From the NCBI RefSeq assembly GCF_000987765.1, contig NZ_LAHP01000012.1, positions 1-64,000 of the forward strand: a stretch of DNA of 64,000 bases. Reading direction: 5' to 3'. Made by a program: the position numbers and the translations under genes. The number at the start of each line of letters is the position of its first letter. Position 1 is the stretch's first letter. The stretch comes from Arsukibacterium sp. MJ3 (GTDB lineage: Bacteria > Pseudomonadota > Gammaproteobacteria > Enterobacterales > Alteromonadaceae). Positions 44,099-51,866 of this stretch are shown piece after piece. The notes beneath the pieces were generated by a model, which ran no database searches, was not told where the DNA came from, and saw nothing but the letters and a program-made list of their open reading frames with translations.

Positions 44099-46974
44099 TG
44101 TTATTTGCTCACTATCGTGTTGTTGCAACCATTATATTGTTCAGTGGCCTCGCTGCGTGTAGCAGTGATCCAAATAAAACGGTGCGTCGGCCAACCCTGG
44201 CTGAGCTGACACCTTTTAGCCAGAGCAAGCTAGTTGAAGCTGATGTGGTTACTGCTGCGCAGTTGCAGCGAGTGTATCAGGATCTTTTGGCACTGGGGCC
44301 GGCGGCAGCAGTACGGCAGAAAGTGTTGTACCGTTTATCGCAGCTCAATACCCGCCAATTGGAGCTAGCAGAACTTAGTCTTGGTGCAGAGCAGCAGGCA
44401 CTGCAGCAATTAATTGCTGAATATCAGGCATTAATAGCTGAGTTTCCTGCCGATCCTAATAACGAACTTATTCGCTATCAGTTAGCCCGCTCGTTCGATT
44501 TAGTCGGGGACAGCGTGGCAGCCCAGCAGCAAATGCAATTATTACTGCAGCATTATCCAAAAAGTGATTTTGCTGCCGAGTTATGGTTTCGTATTGGCGA
44601 TATTTATTATAGCCAGGCGTTTTATCCCGACGCCTTGTCTGCTTTTGAGCAGGTGCTGACCCTTGCTGGGCCAGAGTTGAGACAGCATGCCTTGTATATG
44701 AGTGGCTGGAGCCACTTTCAACTACAGCAGTATCCGGCAGCAGATGATGCCTTTTTACAGGCACTGGATTTAACGTACCATCAAAGACGTAGCGCTGATC
44801 AGCAACAGAGTTTACGCGAAGAATTGCAACGGGTATTGAGTATCTCGCTCAGTTATCAGCAACAGGCTACCAGTTTACTGGCGTTGCTCAAACGAGCTGA
44901 GTATCGTGCTGGGCCGGCTGCACAGCGGCCAGTGGCTTATCAGGCGGGGTTATTTCAGGCATTAGCTGACTTTTTATTTGAAAAAGAACTGGATCAGGCG
45001 GCCTTACAAAGCTATCGGTTATTTATAGATGACCAGCCACTGGCGCTGGAAGCTGCGCGGATGCAGCTGAAACTGGTGCAGTATTATCTGGATTATGCAA
45101 ACGCTATTGCAGCTGAACAGGCCCAGCAAGATTTTATTGGCCGTTTTGGCCCGGTTAGCGCCTTCTGGCAACAAGCCAGGCCGCTGGAGCAAGCTGAATT
45201 GGCACCACAATTGGCACAGTACCTGGATTATTTTGGTCGGGCGGGTTATCAGCAGGTGCAACAGGCAAGCGCTGAGGGTAAACATGCGGTGTATGCCGCA
45301 CTAGTACAATACTGGCAGCAACTGCTACTGGTGCAACCGCTACTGGCCACAGATAAGCTTGATGACAGTTTACTTTGGCCAGATGACGTACGCTATTTAC
45401 TGGCTGAAGCATTGGCGGGCAGTGCTGACAAACCCGCTGCGCTAGCATTGTATCAGCAGTTAGGTTACCCGACCCGTGCGCTTGTCGCCCGCAGCTTTAG
45501 CAGTGAACAAGCGGCTTACCAGGCGTTAATGCTTAGCGGCGAGTTAGCGGCAACACCGGGTAATACTGCCGAGGCAGCAACCGCGGCTAATGCGAGGTGG
45601 TGGCAACAACAACACCTGTTTGTGCGCGAGCACAGCACTCATCCGCAGGCGCAACAGGTGGCACTTAATCAGCTGGCAGAGTTATATCAGCAACAGCAAT
45701 ATGCTGAGATTGAAAGTTACGCCCGCCGGGTAACTGACTGGCCGCATCCAGAGCACAGTCAGCAAAAATTGGTGACACAAGCTTGGTTTATTGTCAGCCA
45801 GACCGAACTGGCGCAGGGTGATTATCGTCAGGCTGAACAGAGCATTCAGCGTTTGTTAAACGGAGATGCCACGCAAAATACCGCCGCAACACACGCTGAA
45901 CTCAGCAGCAGCCGGCGCCAGTTATTACAACAGCAACTGGCCTCGGCTGTTTATCAGCAAGCGCAATACAGTGAGTTAACCGCAACTGAGCAACTGAGCA
46001 ATTTAGCACGACTGTTACGTTTACCAGCTTCTGATTACCATCAACCTGCGGCCTACCAGCAAATTGCCATATCGTTGGAGCAACAAGCCTGGCCAGAAGC
46101 GATAAAATTGATGCAGGCCTATCAGCAGCAATATCCTGACAGTGCGGAGCAGGCCGCCATTAGCACCGCGTTACTTAACAGTTACGAGCAATTACAAGAC
46201 TGGCAAAGTGCCGCGGATATGCTTAGTAAGCAATTAGCACAACTGCCGGCGGGTGATGCGCAGCGTCAGTTGTTATACCGCATGGCCGATTATTACTGGC
46301 AGGCTAACAATAGTGAGGCGGCACGCCTGGCTTACCGTAGTTATGCCAATCAGTATTCAGAGCCACATCTGCCCGCGCAGGAAGCGCACGCCCGGCTGGT
46401 GCAGCTTTATCAGGCAGATAATGACATAAGCCGGCGTAACTTTTGGTATCAGCGCACAGTCAGTGCCGAGCAAGCAAGCACTACCGGTACTGATCGCAGC
46501 CGCTATCTGGCCGCGGAGGCGGCGTTACAACTTGGCTTGCACGAGGCCATGCTATTTAATGGCATTACCTTGAAACAGCCACTTAGAGCAAATTTACAGA
46601 AAAAACAGACGCATATGACTGCGGCTATTCAGGTTTTTCAAGCCAGTATGACCTGGCAAGTAGCGGAGTTTTACAGTCAGGCCCAATATCAGGTAGCCCG
46701 CTTATATCAGCAAATGGCCGCTGCTTTATTACATTCAGAGCGCCCGGCAGGGCTGGAACCGTTAGCGCTGGAGCAATATGAGCTACTACTGGAAGAGCAA
46801 GCTTATCCCTTTGAGGAGCTCGCCATTGACATTTATCAGCAGAACGCGGCTTTGGTAACGCAACCCTTATACGACCGCTGGGTTGCCGACAGTTTTAGCA
46901 AGTTAGCCGAGTTATTTCCAGCGCGTTATCGTAAACCTGAAGTGTATTTGGAGCTGGCTGATGAAGCGTATTAA
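44098..46974 (+). CDS. Large TPR lipoprotein
   Basis: 958 residues. The lipoprotein signal is MLFAHYRVVATIILFSGLAA followed by Cys (lipobox L-A-A-C). Many TPR units follow (ELIRYQLARSFDLVGDSVAA, AELWFRIGDIYYSQAFYPDA, ALYMSGWSHFQLQQYPAADD and more, to the C-terminus), in the style of the YbgF/BamD and PglI/GltE proteins. Gln is very frequent. It is probably anchored in the outer membrane and spans part of the periplasm. The start shares one base with the previous stop (TAATG), and the end overlaps the third TPR gene by 14 bases. Confidence 0.8.
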   Translation: MLFAHYRVVATIILFSGLAACSSDPNKTVRRPTLAELTPFSQSKLVEADVVTAAQLQRVYQDLLALGPAAAVRQKVLYRLSQLNTRQLELAELSLGAEQQALQQLIAEYQALIAEFPADPNNELIRYQLARSFDLVGDSVAAQQQMQLLLQHYPKSDFAAELWFRIGDIYYSQAFYPDALSAFEQVLTLAGPELRQHALYMSGWSHFQLQQYPAADDAFLQALDLTYHQRRSADQQQSLREELQRVLSISLSYQQQATSLLALLKRAEYRAGPAAQRPVAYQAGLFQALADFLFEKELDQAALQSYRLFIDDQPLALEAARMQLKLVQYYLDYANAIAAEQAQQDFIGRFGPVSAFWQQARPLEQAELAPQLAQYLDYFGRAGYQQVQQASAEGKHAVYAALVQYWQQLLLVQPLLATDKLDDSLLWPDDVRYLLAEALAGSADKPAALALYQQLGYPTRALVARSFSSEQAAYQALMLSGELAATPGNTAEAATAANARWWQQQHLFVREHSTHPQAQQVALNQLAELYQQQQYAEIESYARRVTDWPHPEHSQQKLVTQAWFIVSQTELAQGDYRQAEQSIQRLLNGDATQNTAATHAELSSSRRQLLQQQLASAVYQQAQYSELTATEQLSNLARLLRLPASDYHQPAAYQQIAISLEQQAWPEAIKLMQAYQQQYPDSAEQAAISTALLNSYEQLQDWQSAADMLSKQLAQLPAGDAQRQLLYRMADYYWQANNSEAARLAYRSYANQYSEPHLPAQEAHARLVQLYQADNDISRRNFWYQRTVSAEQASTTGTDRSRYLAAEAALQLGLHEAMLFNGITLKQPLRANLQKKQTHMTAAIQVFQASMTWQVAEFYSQAQYQVARLYQQMAAALLHSERPAGLEPLALEQYELLLEEQAYPFEELAIDIYQQNAALVTQPLYDRWVADSFSKLAELFPARYRKPEVYLELADEAY

Positions 46975-47647
46975 TCGCACCAAGCATTATGCGGCTAAAA
47001 ACCTGCAGCGGTTAAGCGCACTGTTGATGCTGTTATCGCTAAGTTACTGTGCGCAAATAACGCCACCGTTGGCGGTAAATGACGTAGCAACCGCCGCTGA
47101 GCAAACCGCAATTGCAGCGCCATTAACTGCTGCTGTCGCAATTGAGCCCGACGCGAAGCTTGCGCCCATGAAACCAAAATTAGCGGCTGATTTACTACCG
47201 CCGTTTCAGCAGGCTAAACAGTTAATGCGGGCGGGTGATTATCAGGCTGCTATTTTACTGCTTGCGCCCTTAACACAAGCTGCGCCTGACGCTGCGGGTA
47301 TTCGTTACAACTTAGCGCTGTGTTACTGGCAACTACAGCAGACAGAGCAGGCCCGCCAGCAACTTAATCAGGTACTCGAACGACAGCCCGCTTATGTAGA
47401 GGCGGCTAATTTGCTCGGCGTTATTGCACGTAATGCCGGACAGTTTAATCAAGCCCGACAGCACTGGCTGGGTGCTATCGCCCAGCAGCGCGATTTTGCC
47501 AGCGCGCATAAAAACCTGGCTTTTTTATATGATCTTTATCTGGCACAGCCAGAGCAGGCGCGTTATCACTATCAGCAATATCAGCGGCTAAGCGCCGATC
47601 CGATGGCGGAAGCCTGGTTAAGCTTGCTTGACCAGCAACAGGAGTAA
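46961..47647 (+). CDS. Small TPR lipoprotein
   Basis: 228 residues. The signal (LQRLSALLMLLSLSYC) has a lipobox L-S-Y-C. A Pro/Ala-rich linker (residues about 32-75) is followed by three to four TPR units (AKQLMRAGDYQAAILLLAPL, AGIRYNLALCYWQLQQTEQA, ASAHKNLAFLYDLYLAQPEQ). It resembles the short TPR proteins placed next to TolQ/TolR genes in Glt-type clusters. Overlaps at the 5' end and a 3-base gap to the next gene indicate one transcript. Confidence 0.78.
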   Translation: MKRINRTKHYAAKNLQRLSALLMLLSLSYCAQITPPLAVNDVATAAEQTAIAAPLTAAVAIEPDAKLAPMKPKLAADLLPPFQQAKQLMRAGDYQAAILLLAPLTQAAPDAAGIRYNLALCYWQLQQTEQARQQLNQVLERQPAYVEAANLLGVIARNAGQFNQARQHWLGAIAQQRDFASAHKNLAFLYDLYLAQPEQARYHYQQYQRLSADPMAEAWLSLLDQQQE

Positions 47648-47650
47648 TCG

Positions 47651-48001
47651 ATGATTAATTACAGGGTTATGTTGTTTAGTCTCAGTGTTAGCAGTATGGC
47701 GTTTAGCGGGCTTGCGCAGGCACAGCAACAAGTACCGGCTGCATCAGCTAAAGCCAGATTGCCAGCGGCTGAAGTACGGGTTGATATAAGCACGACCATC
47801 AGTGGTAACCAGCAGCAACCACGCACTTTATATGTGTTGCCATGGCAAGACAGCATTGCCCAGATACGTATTGCGGCGCCAGGTATTATTGTACCCGCAG
47901 AAGCTATACAACCGCTGGATCGCCAGCAGTTTCTCCGTTTTATTGAGGCGCAAACGCTTAGCCGTTTGCCCGCCAGTACAGCATCGATTGATCAAAATTA
48001 A
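47651..48001 (+). CDS. Small exported protein of unknown function
   Basis: 116 residues. The signal peptide ends near residue 24 (MAFSGLAQAQQQVP). The mature part AEVRVDISTTISGNQQQPRT, YVLPWQDSIAQIRIAAPGII and PLDRQQFLRFIEAQ is short and soluble; I do not recognise it. It is wedged between the third TPR gene and the TolQ gene with gaps of 3 and 12 bases, so it likely belongs to the same complex. Confidence 0.6.
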   Translation: MINYRVMLFSLSVSSMAFSGLAQAQQQVPAASAKARLPAAEVRVDISTTISGNQQQPRTLYVLPWQDSIAQIRIAAPGIIVPAEAIQPLDRQQFLRFIEAQTLSRLPASTASIDQN

Positions 48002-48013
48002 GAGGGTTACAGC

Positions 48014-48673
48014 ATGGATTTTATAAACAGCATAATGCGATTTTTGCAAGAAGGCGGTTACTTTATTTACCCTATCGCCTTTATTCTCATTCTTGGTATT
48101 GCCATTACCATTGAGCGTTGGTGGTTTTTGCGTGGTGTGTATGCGAGCAATAACCGGGCATACCGGGAACTGCAACCGGCGATCGCGGCTGCCGATACTC
48201 AAGCTATTTTGCAACTGGCCGAAAGTAAGCAAACGCCACTGGGTTTAATGCTGGCCAGTGGGGTTACCCGCTTGAAATCATCTCATCGGCGTGAAGATAT
48301 GGAATACGCCATGGAGGAGGTGGTGCTGGAGTATAGTCTGCGTCTGCAAAAACGTACTCCTTTTTTAGCGACTTTGGCTAATGTCGCGACACTTTTGGGG
48401 CTGTTGGGAACAATTGTCGGCTTAATTGCCGCTTTCTCGGCTGTAGCGAATGCCGACCCATCAGAAAAGGCCAGTTTACTTTCTTCCAGTATTTCAGTGG
48501 CTATGAACACCACCGCTTTTGGCTTAATGACCGCTATTCCGTTGGTGTTTGTGCATGCGCTATTACAAAGCAGAACCGCCAGTATTGTTGATACCATGGA
48601 AATGGCGGGTATTAAATTAATGAACAGTATCGGACAACGTTTTACGGGCGGCCGGGATGATCAGAAAGCATAA
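48014..48673 (+). CDS. MotA/TolQ/ExbB-type proton channel protein
   Basis: 219 residues with three membrane helices: about 15-35 (GYFIYPIAFILILGIAITIE), 115-140 (LATLANVATLLGLLGTIVGL) and 155-180 (SISVAMNTTAFGLMTAIPLV). The L-G-L-x-G-T-[IV]-x-G-[LM] and A-x-x-T-T-x-x-G-L blocks define the TolQ/ExbB family. With ExbD-type partners it forms a proton-driven motor in the inner membrane. The end overlaps the first ExbD gene. It is closer in setting to AglR of Myxococcus (TolQ plus two TolR plus AgmX-type protein plus TPRs) than to a plain TonB system, because no TonB-dependent receptor is present. Confidence 0.93.
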   Translation: MDFINSIMRFLQEGGYFIYPIAFILILGIAITIERWWFLRGVYASNNRAYRELQPAIAAADTQAILQLAESKQTPLGLMLASGVTRLKSSHRREDMEYAMEEVVLEYSLRLQKRTPFLATLANVATLLGLLGTIVGLIAAFSAVANADPSEKASLLSSSISVAMNTTAFGLMTAIPLVFVHALLQSRTASIVDTMEMAGIKLMNSIGQRFTGGRDDQKA

Positions 48674-49184
48674 AATTAGCCAGAACGAGGCTGAACTCGA
48701 CATTACTTCCTTTATGAATCTGATGATTGTATTGGTACCGGTACTGTTGCTAAGCCTGGTTTTTACCCAAATTAGGGTGCTGAATATTCAATTGCCAGCT
48801 GAAACTGAGCAGTTGATGCAGCAAGAGCAGGAAAACCCACAAATTCTGGAGTTAGCATTGCATGCTGATCGATTGCAGTTAAATTATCCTGCCGGCCAGT
48901 TATTACGTGTGTTTAAGCATAATGAGCAGGGAGAGCCTGACTTTGCTGCGTTATCGGCGTTTTTGCAAGATTTAAAGCTTACCTGGCAACAGCAGCAAAT
49001 TACAAAACGCGATATTACTATTTTGGCGCCCGAAACCCTTGAATATCAAACTTTGGTGAGTGCGATGGATACCGTGCGGGCCTTTAAAACGGTGGTGGCC
49101 GCATCGGTAGTGGATGCTGAATTATTTCCACTTATTTCGCTGGGTCAGTTGCCGGCAAAGCCAGGCAGCGAGGGGCCAGAATGA
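48657..49184 (+). CDS. ExbD/TolR-type protein 1 (no Asp in the membrane helix)
   Basis: 175 residues with one N-terminal membrane helix (DITSFMNLMIVLVPVLLLSL) and a periplasmic domain (from about 45). In ExbD and TolR the helix begins with a proton-carrying Asp (F-[IM]-D-V/L-M); here the aligned residue is Asn21 (S-F-M-N-L-M). An acidic residue occurs only just before the helix (Asp15). It must therefore depend on its partner ExbD for proton transfer. It overlaps both neighbours by a few bases. Confidence 0.9.
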   Translation: MIRKHKISQNEAELDITSFMNLMIVLVPVLLLSLVFTQIRVLNIQLPAETEQLMQQEQENPQILELALHADRLQLNYPAGQLLRVFKHNEQGEPDFAALSAFLQDLKLTWQQQQITKRDITILAPETLEYQTLVSAMDTVRAFKTVVAASVVDAELFPLISLGQLPAKPGSEGPE

Positions 49185-49705
49185 AACAGTCATTTCGCGC
49201 TAAACGCATGCTTAAGCAAAATAACCGACTGGCGCAGAGTTCTAAGCTAAACCTGGTCGCCCTAATGGATATTTTTACCATTTTGGTATTTTTCCTGATG
49301 GTTAACCAGTCTGATGTTGTGGTGTTGCCCAGCAATAAAGAAATGAGTTTACCGCAGTCGGTTTCAGAGCAGTTGCCGCGTGAGCAGGTATTACTCACTG
49401 TTACTGCCAATGGCGTGCTACTGCAGGGCAAGCAAGTGTGGCGCGGTGACTGGCAACAAGCACCTGAGGTATGGCAAGAGCCGCTAAGCGAAGCGGTGCA
49501 ACAGGAATTACGTTATTTGGCCGAGCGCGCTACGCCGTTAACATACGAACAGCAAACGATTGGCCGGCCACTGACTATTTTGGCCGACGCCACCACCTCT
49601 TATGCCATACTGCGCCGTTTAATGGCAATGAGTGCCGCAACGGAATATCGCGATGTGTCGTTGGCGGTAGAGCAACGTAGTAAGGCGTTGGAGGCGACGC
49701 CATGA
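49181..49705 (+). CDS. ExbD/TolR-type protein 2 (with the channel Asp)
   Basis: 174 residues. The single helix LNLVALMDIFTILVFFLMV carries Asp30 at the position of the essential Asp of ExbD/TolR. The periplasmic part follows (VVLPSNKEMSLPQSVSEQLP to the C-terminus, ending in the typical D-A-x-x-x-Y-x-x-L-x-x-x-M-x-x-x-x-x-x-Y fold: ADATTSYAILRRLMAMSAAT). It overlaps the TonB-like gene by four bases. With ExbD 1 it forms a mixed pair, like AglQ and AglS. Confidence 0.92.
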   Translation: MKQSFRAKRMLKQNNRLAQSSKLNLVALMDIFTILVFFLMVNQSDVVVLPSNKEMSLPQSVSEQLPREQVLLTVTANGVLLQGKQVWRGDWQQAPEVWQEPLSEAVQQELRYLAERATPLTYEQQTIGRPLTILADATTSYAILRRLMAMSAATEYRDVSLAVEQRSKALEATP

Positions 49706-50643
49706 GTACACTGACCTGGCAGACAGGACAAGACTGGCAATCGGAAGACCGGTTTTTTAGCAAGGTTGTAGTAACGGGTCTACTGGTATTGCTAGTGTTA
49801 TCAGTACTGGTCCCCCTTTACAGTGTGCCTGAGCGAAGCCGGCAGCAGCAGGAGCAATTACCGCCGCAGCTGGCGCGGGTTATGCTTGAGCAACGGGAAA
49901 TTACCCCCCCTGAGCCAATAGAAATTGTTGAACCCGAACCCGAACCTTTACCAGAACCAGAACCAGTGGCTAAACCAGAGCAAAAAGTGGTTGCAGCGAG
50001 TCCGGTTACTCAGCAGCAGGCACGCCAACAAGCTGAGCAATCGGGTTTGTTGGCGATGCAAGATGAGCTGGCAGCACTGCGCCAAACGTTTACCATCAAC
50101 CAACCCGCACCGCAACTGCAAAGAGAAGGCCAGCAACGTGCGGTAGTGAGTGCACCGGACGTTATTGCTAACCCGATGCTTGCTAAAAACGCGGCAAAAG
50201 CAGCGGCAGCAGTTAGTGCTGACGTAGACCGGGCAGAATTAGCCCGCGGCGAACGTAGCGCGGTAGCCGAGGGCGAGTTAAGAGGCTTGGCTTCAGCTGC
50301 ACCAACGTCTACCAGTTCAGGTGCTAAGACAGGCGCGGATGCCAGTAGTCAGGGTGGACGTTCAGAAGCCAGTATTCGTCAAACCTTAGAGGCCAACAAA
50401 AGCAGTTTATATACCCTGTATAACCGGGCGCTGCGCGCTAATCCATTACTAAAAGGCAAGGTGGTGTTTGAACTGGTTATTCAACCTGATGGAAGCGTGG
50501 CGCAAGTAAATGTTATAGAAAGTGAACTTAATGATGAACGACTGGAGCGGCAGTTACAATTACGCTTACAGGCGGTTAATTTCGGTGCAGCCGAGGTGGC
50601 GCCAACCCGTTCGCAGTGGACCATTGCGTTTTTACCCGGCTAA
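49702..50643 (+). CDS. TonB-like protein with AgmX/PglI-type C-terminal domain
   Basis: 313 residues. One membrane helix (about 20-42, VVTGLLVLLVLSVLVPLYSV), a Glu/Pro-rich rod (PEPIEIVEPEPEPLPEPEPV), a long helical/Ala-rich linker, and a C-terminal domain (about 222-313). The last contains SIRQTLEANKSSLYTLYNRA followed by NPLLKGKVVFELVIQPDGSV, the consensus of AgmX/PglI C-terminal domains known from myxobacterial gliding proteins. It should carry energy from the TolQ/ExbD motor to the outer membrane. ATG overlaps the ExbD 2 stop. Confidence 0.9.
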   Translation: MSTLTWQTGQDWQSEDRFFSKVVVTGLLVLLVLSVLVPLYSVPERSRQQQEQLPPQLARVMLEQREITPPEPIEIVEPEPEPLPEPEPVAKPEQKVVAASPVTQQQARQQAEQSGLLAMQDELAALRQTFTINQPAPQLQREGQQRAVVSAPDVIANPMLAKNAAKAAAAVSADVDRAELARGERSAVAEGELRGLASAAPTSTSSGAKTGADASSQGGRSEASIRQTLEANKSSLYTLYNRALRANPLLKGKVVFELVIQPDGSVAQVNVIESELNDERLERQLQLRLQAVNFGAAEVAPTRSQWTIAFLPG

Positions 50644-50661
50644 ACCGGGCAGGAGAGAAAT

Positions 50662-51864
50662 ATGCAAAGCTATATAAAGCCAATGTTAGCACTAAGCTTG
50701 CTGGCAGCGTTGTTGCTAAGTAGCGCAGTGTCTGCCGGGCCACTGGAACAAGCAAAAAGATTGCATGACCGGTTGGCCGGTGTGCCGGCTGATACCGCAA
50801 TGCTGCAACAAATGGCCGATTATATTGCGCTTGGCAATGCGCAGGCCGCAGCCGAGTTAGCCATGCAACATCCGGATTTTTACCGTACCACCTTAAAGTT
50901 GTTCGCTACCCCGGCGACCAACCGTGATTTAGACATTTTTGAGCCGCTAAATGATTACAGTGCCACTATTATTGGGTTGGTGCGGGATAATGCTGATTTT
51001 CGGCAAATTTTACAAACCGACGTATTGTACGTAGCGGCCGACAGCTTGGGTTTACCTCCTTATGCTGCAGACAATAATGCGCATTATCAGGCACTGGATC
51101 AGCAGGGAATTGATTTACAACAATATTTGGAACCGCGTTCGCAAAGCAGTTTGCTGGGTATTCCGGCTGACGCTAGTGCCGGGGTTATGACCAGCCGGGC
51201 TGGTGCTAAAGCGTTTTTTTACCTTGGTACTAACCGGGCCATGTTGCGTTTTACCTTAATGAGCCAGTTATGTACGGATTTAGAGCCATTAAAAGATTTG
51301 ACGACCCCGGCGGATCGGATCCGCCAGGATGTCAGTCGCAGCCCGGGTGGCGATAGCCGGATTTTTCATAACCGTTGCTTAGGCTGTCATGCCGGCATGG
51401 ACCCATTGGCGCAAGCATTCGCTTTTTACGACTACCAGTTTAGTGATGAAAGTGGCAACAATGGCCGGTTGTTTTATCAACAAACTGGCAGTAGCAACAG
51501 CCAGACGGGTAGCCGGGTGCAACCCAAATATCATATCAATGCGGGTAATTTTCCGTTTGGTTATAAAACCGAAGATGATTATTGGCAAAATTACTGGCGG
51601 CAAGGCCAGAATCAATCATTAGGCTGGGATAACAGCTTACCAGGCGAGGGGTATGGCGCTAAAAGCTTAGGGCAGGAGTTGGCTCATTCAGTGGCGTTTG
51701 CTCAGTGCCAGGTGAAAAAAGCGTTCGAGACCACCTGTTTACGGCCACCAGAAACCTTAGCCGACGTTAATTTGATCCAGCAAACCAGTGAGAGGTTTAG
51801 CCAGACTGGCTATAACTTAAAGCAGGTGTTTGCTGACACCGCCACCTATTGTATGGGGGACTAA
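50662..51864 (+). CDS. Exported protein with one CxxCH heme site (DUF1588/DUF1592-like)
   Basis: 400 residues. The signal peptide is MLALSLLAALLLSSAVSAGP-like. The body is helical and contains RAMLRFTLMSQLCTDLEPLK and, at Cys239, the heme motif CLGCH in FHNRCLGCHAGMDPLAQAFA. The phrase 'R-C-x-x-C-H-x-G-M-D-P-x-x' with a following F-D-x-x-G-like FYDYQF is typical of cytochrome-like proteins of the DUF1588/DUF1592 set, which often stand with DUF1501-like proteins. AGGAGAG precedes ATG 50662. It is followed by the LamG lipoprotein gene after two bases. Confidence 0.7.
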   Translation: MQSYIKPMLALSLLAALLLSSAVSAGPLEQAKRLHDRLAGVPADTAMLQQMADYIALGNAQAAAELAMQHPDFYRTTLKLFATPATNRDLDIFEPLNDYSATIIGLVRDNADFRQILQTDVLYVAADSLGLPPYAADNNAHYQALDQQGIDLQQYLEPRSQSSLLGIPADASAGVMTSRAGAKAFFYLGTNRAMLRFTLMSQLCTDLEPLKDLTTPADRIRQDVSRSPGGDSRIFHNRCLGCHAGMDPLAQAFAFYDYQFSDESGNNGRLFYQQTGSSNSQTGSRVQPKYHINAGNFPFGYKTEDDYWQNYWRQGQNQSLGWDNSLPGEGYGAKSLGQELAHSVAFAQCQVKKAFETTCLRPPETLADVNLIQQTSERFSQTGYNLKQVFADTATYCMGD

Positions 51865-51866
51865 CC

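Noticed and set aside
48014..50643. Ordinary TonB-ExbB-ExbD uptake system
   Set aside because: There are two ExbD proteins, the TonB-like protein ends in an AgmX/PglI domain, and no TonB-dependent receptor is nearby, while three TPR proteins are.
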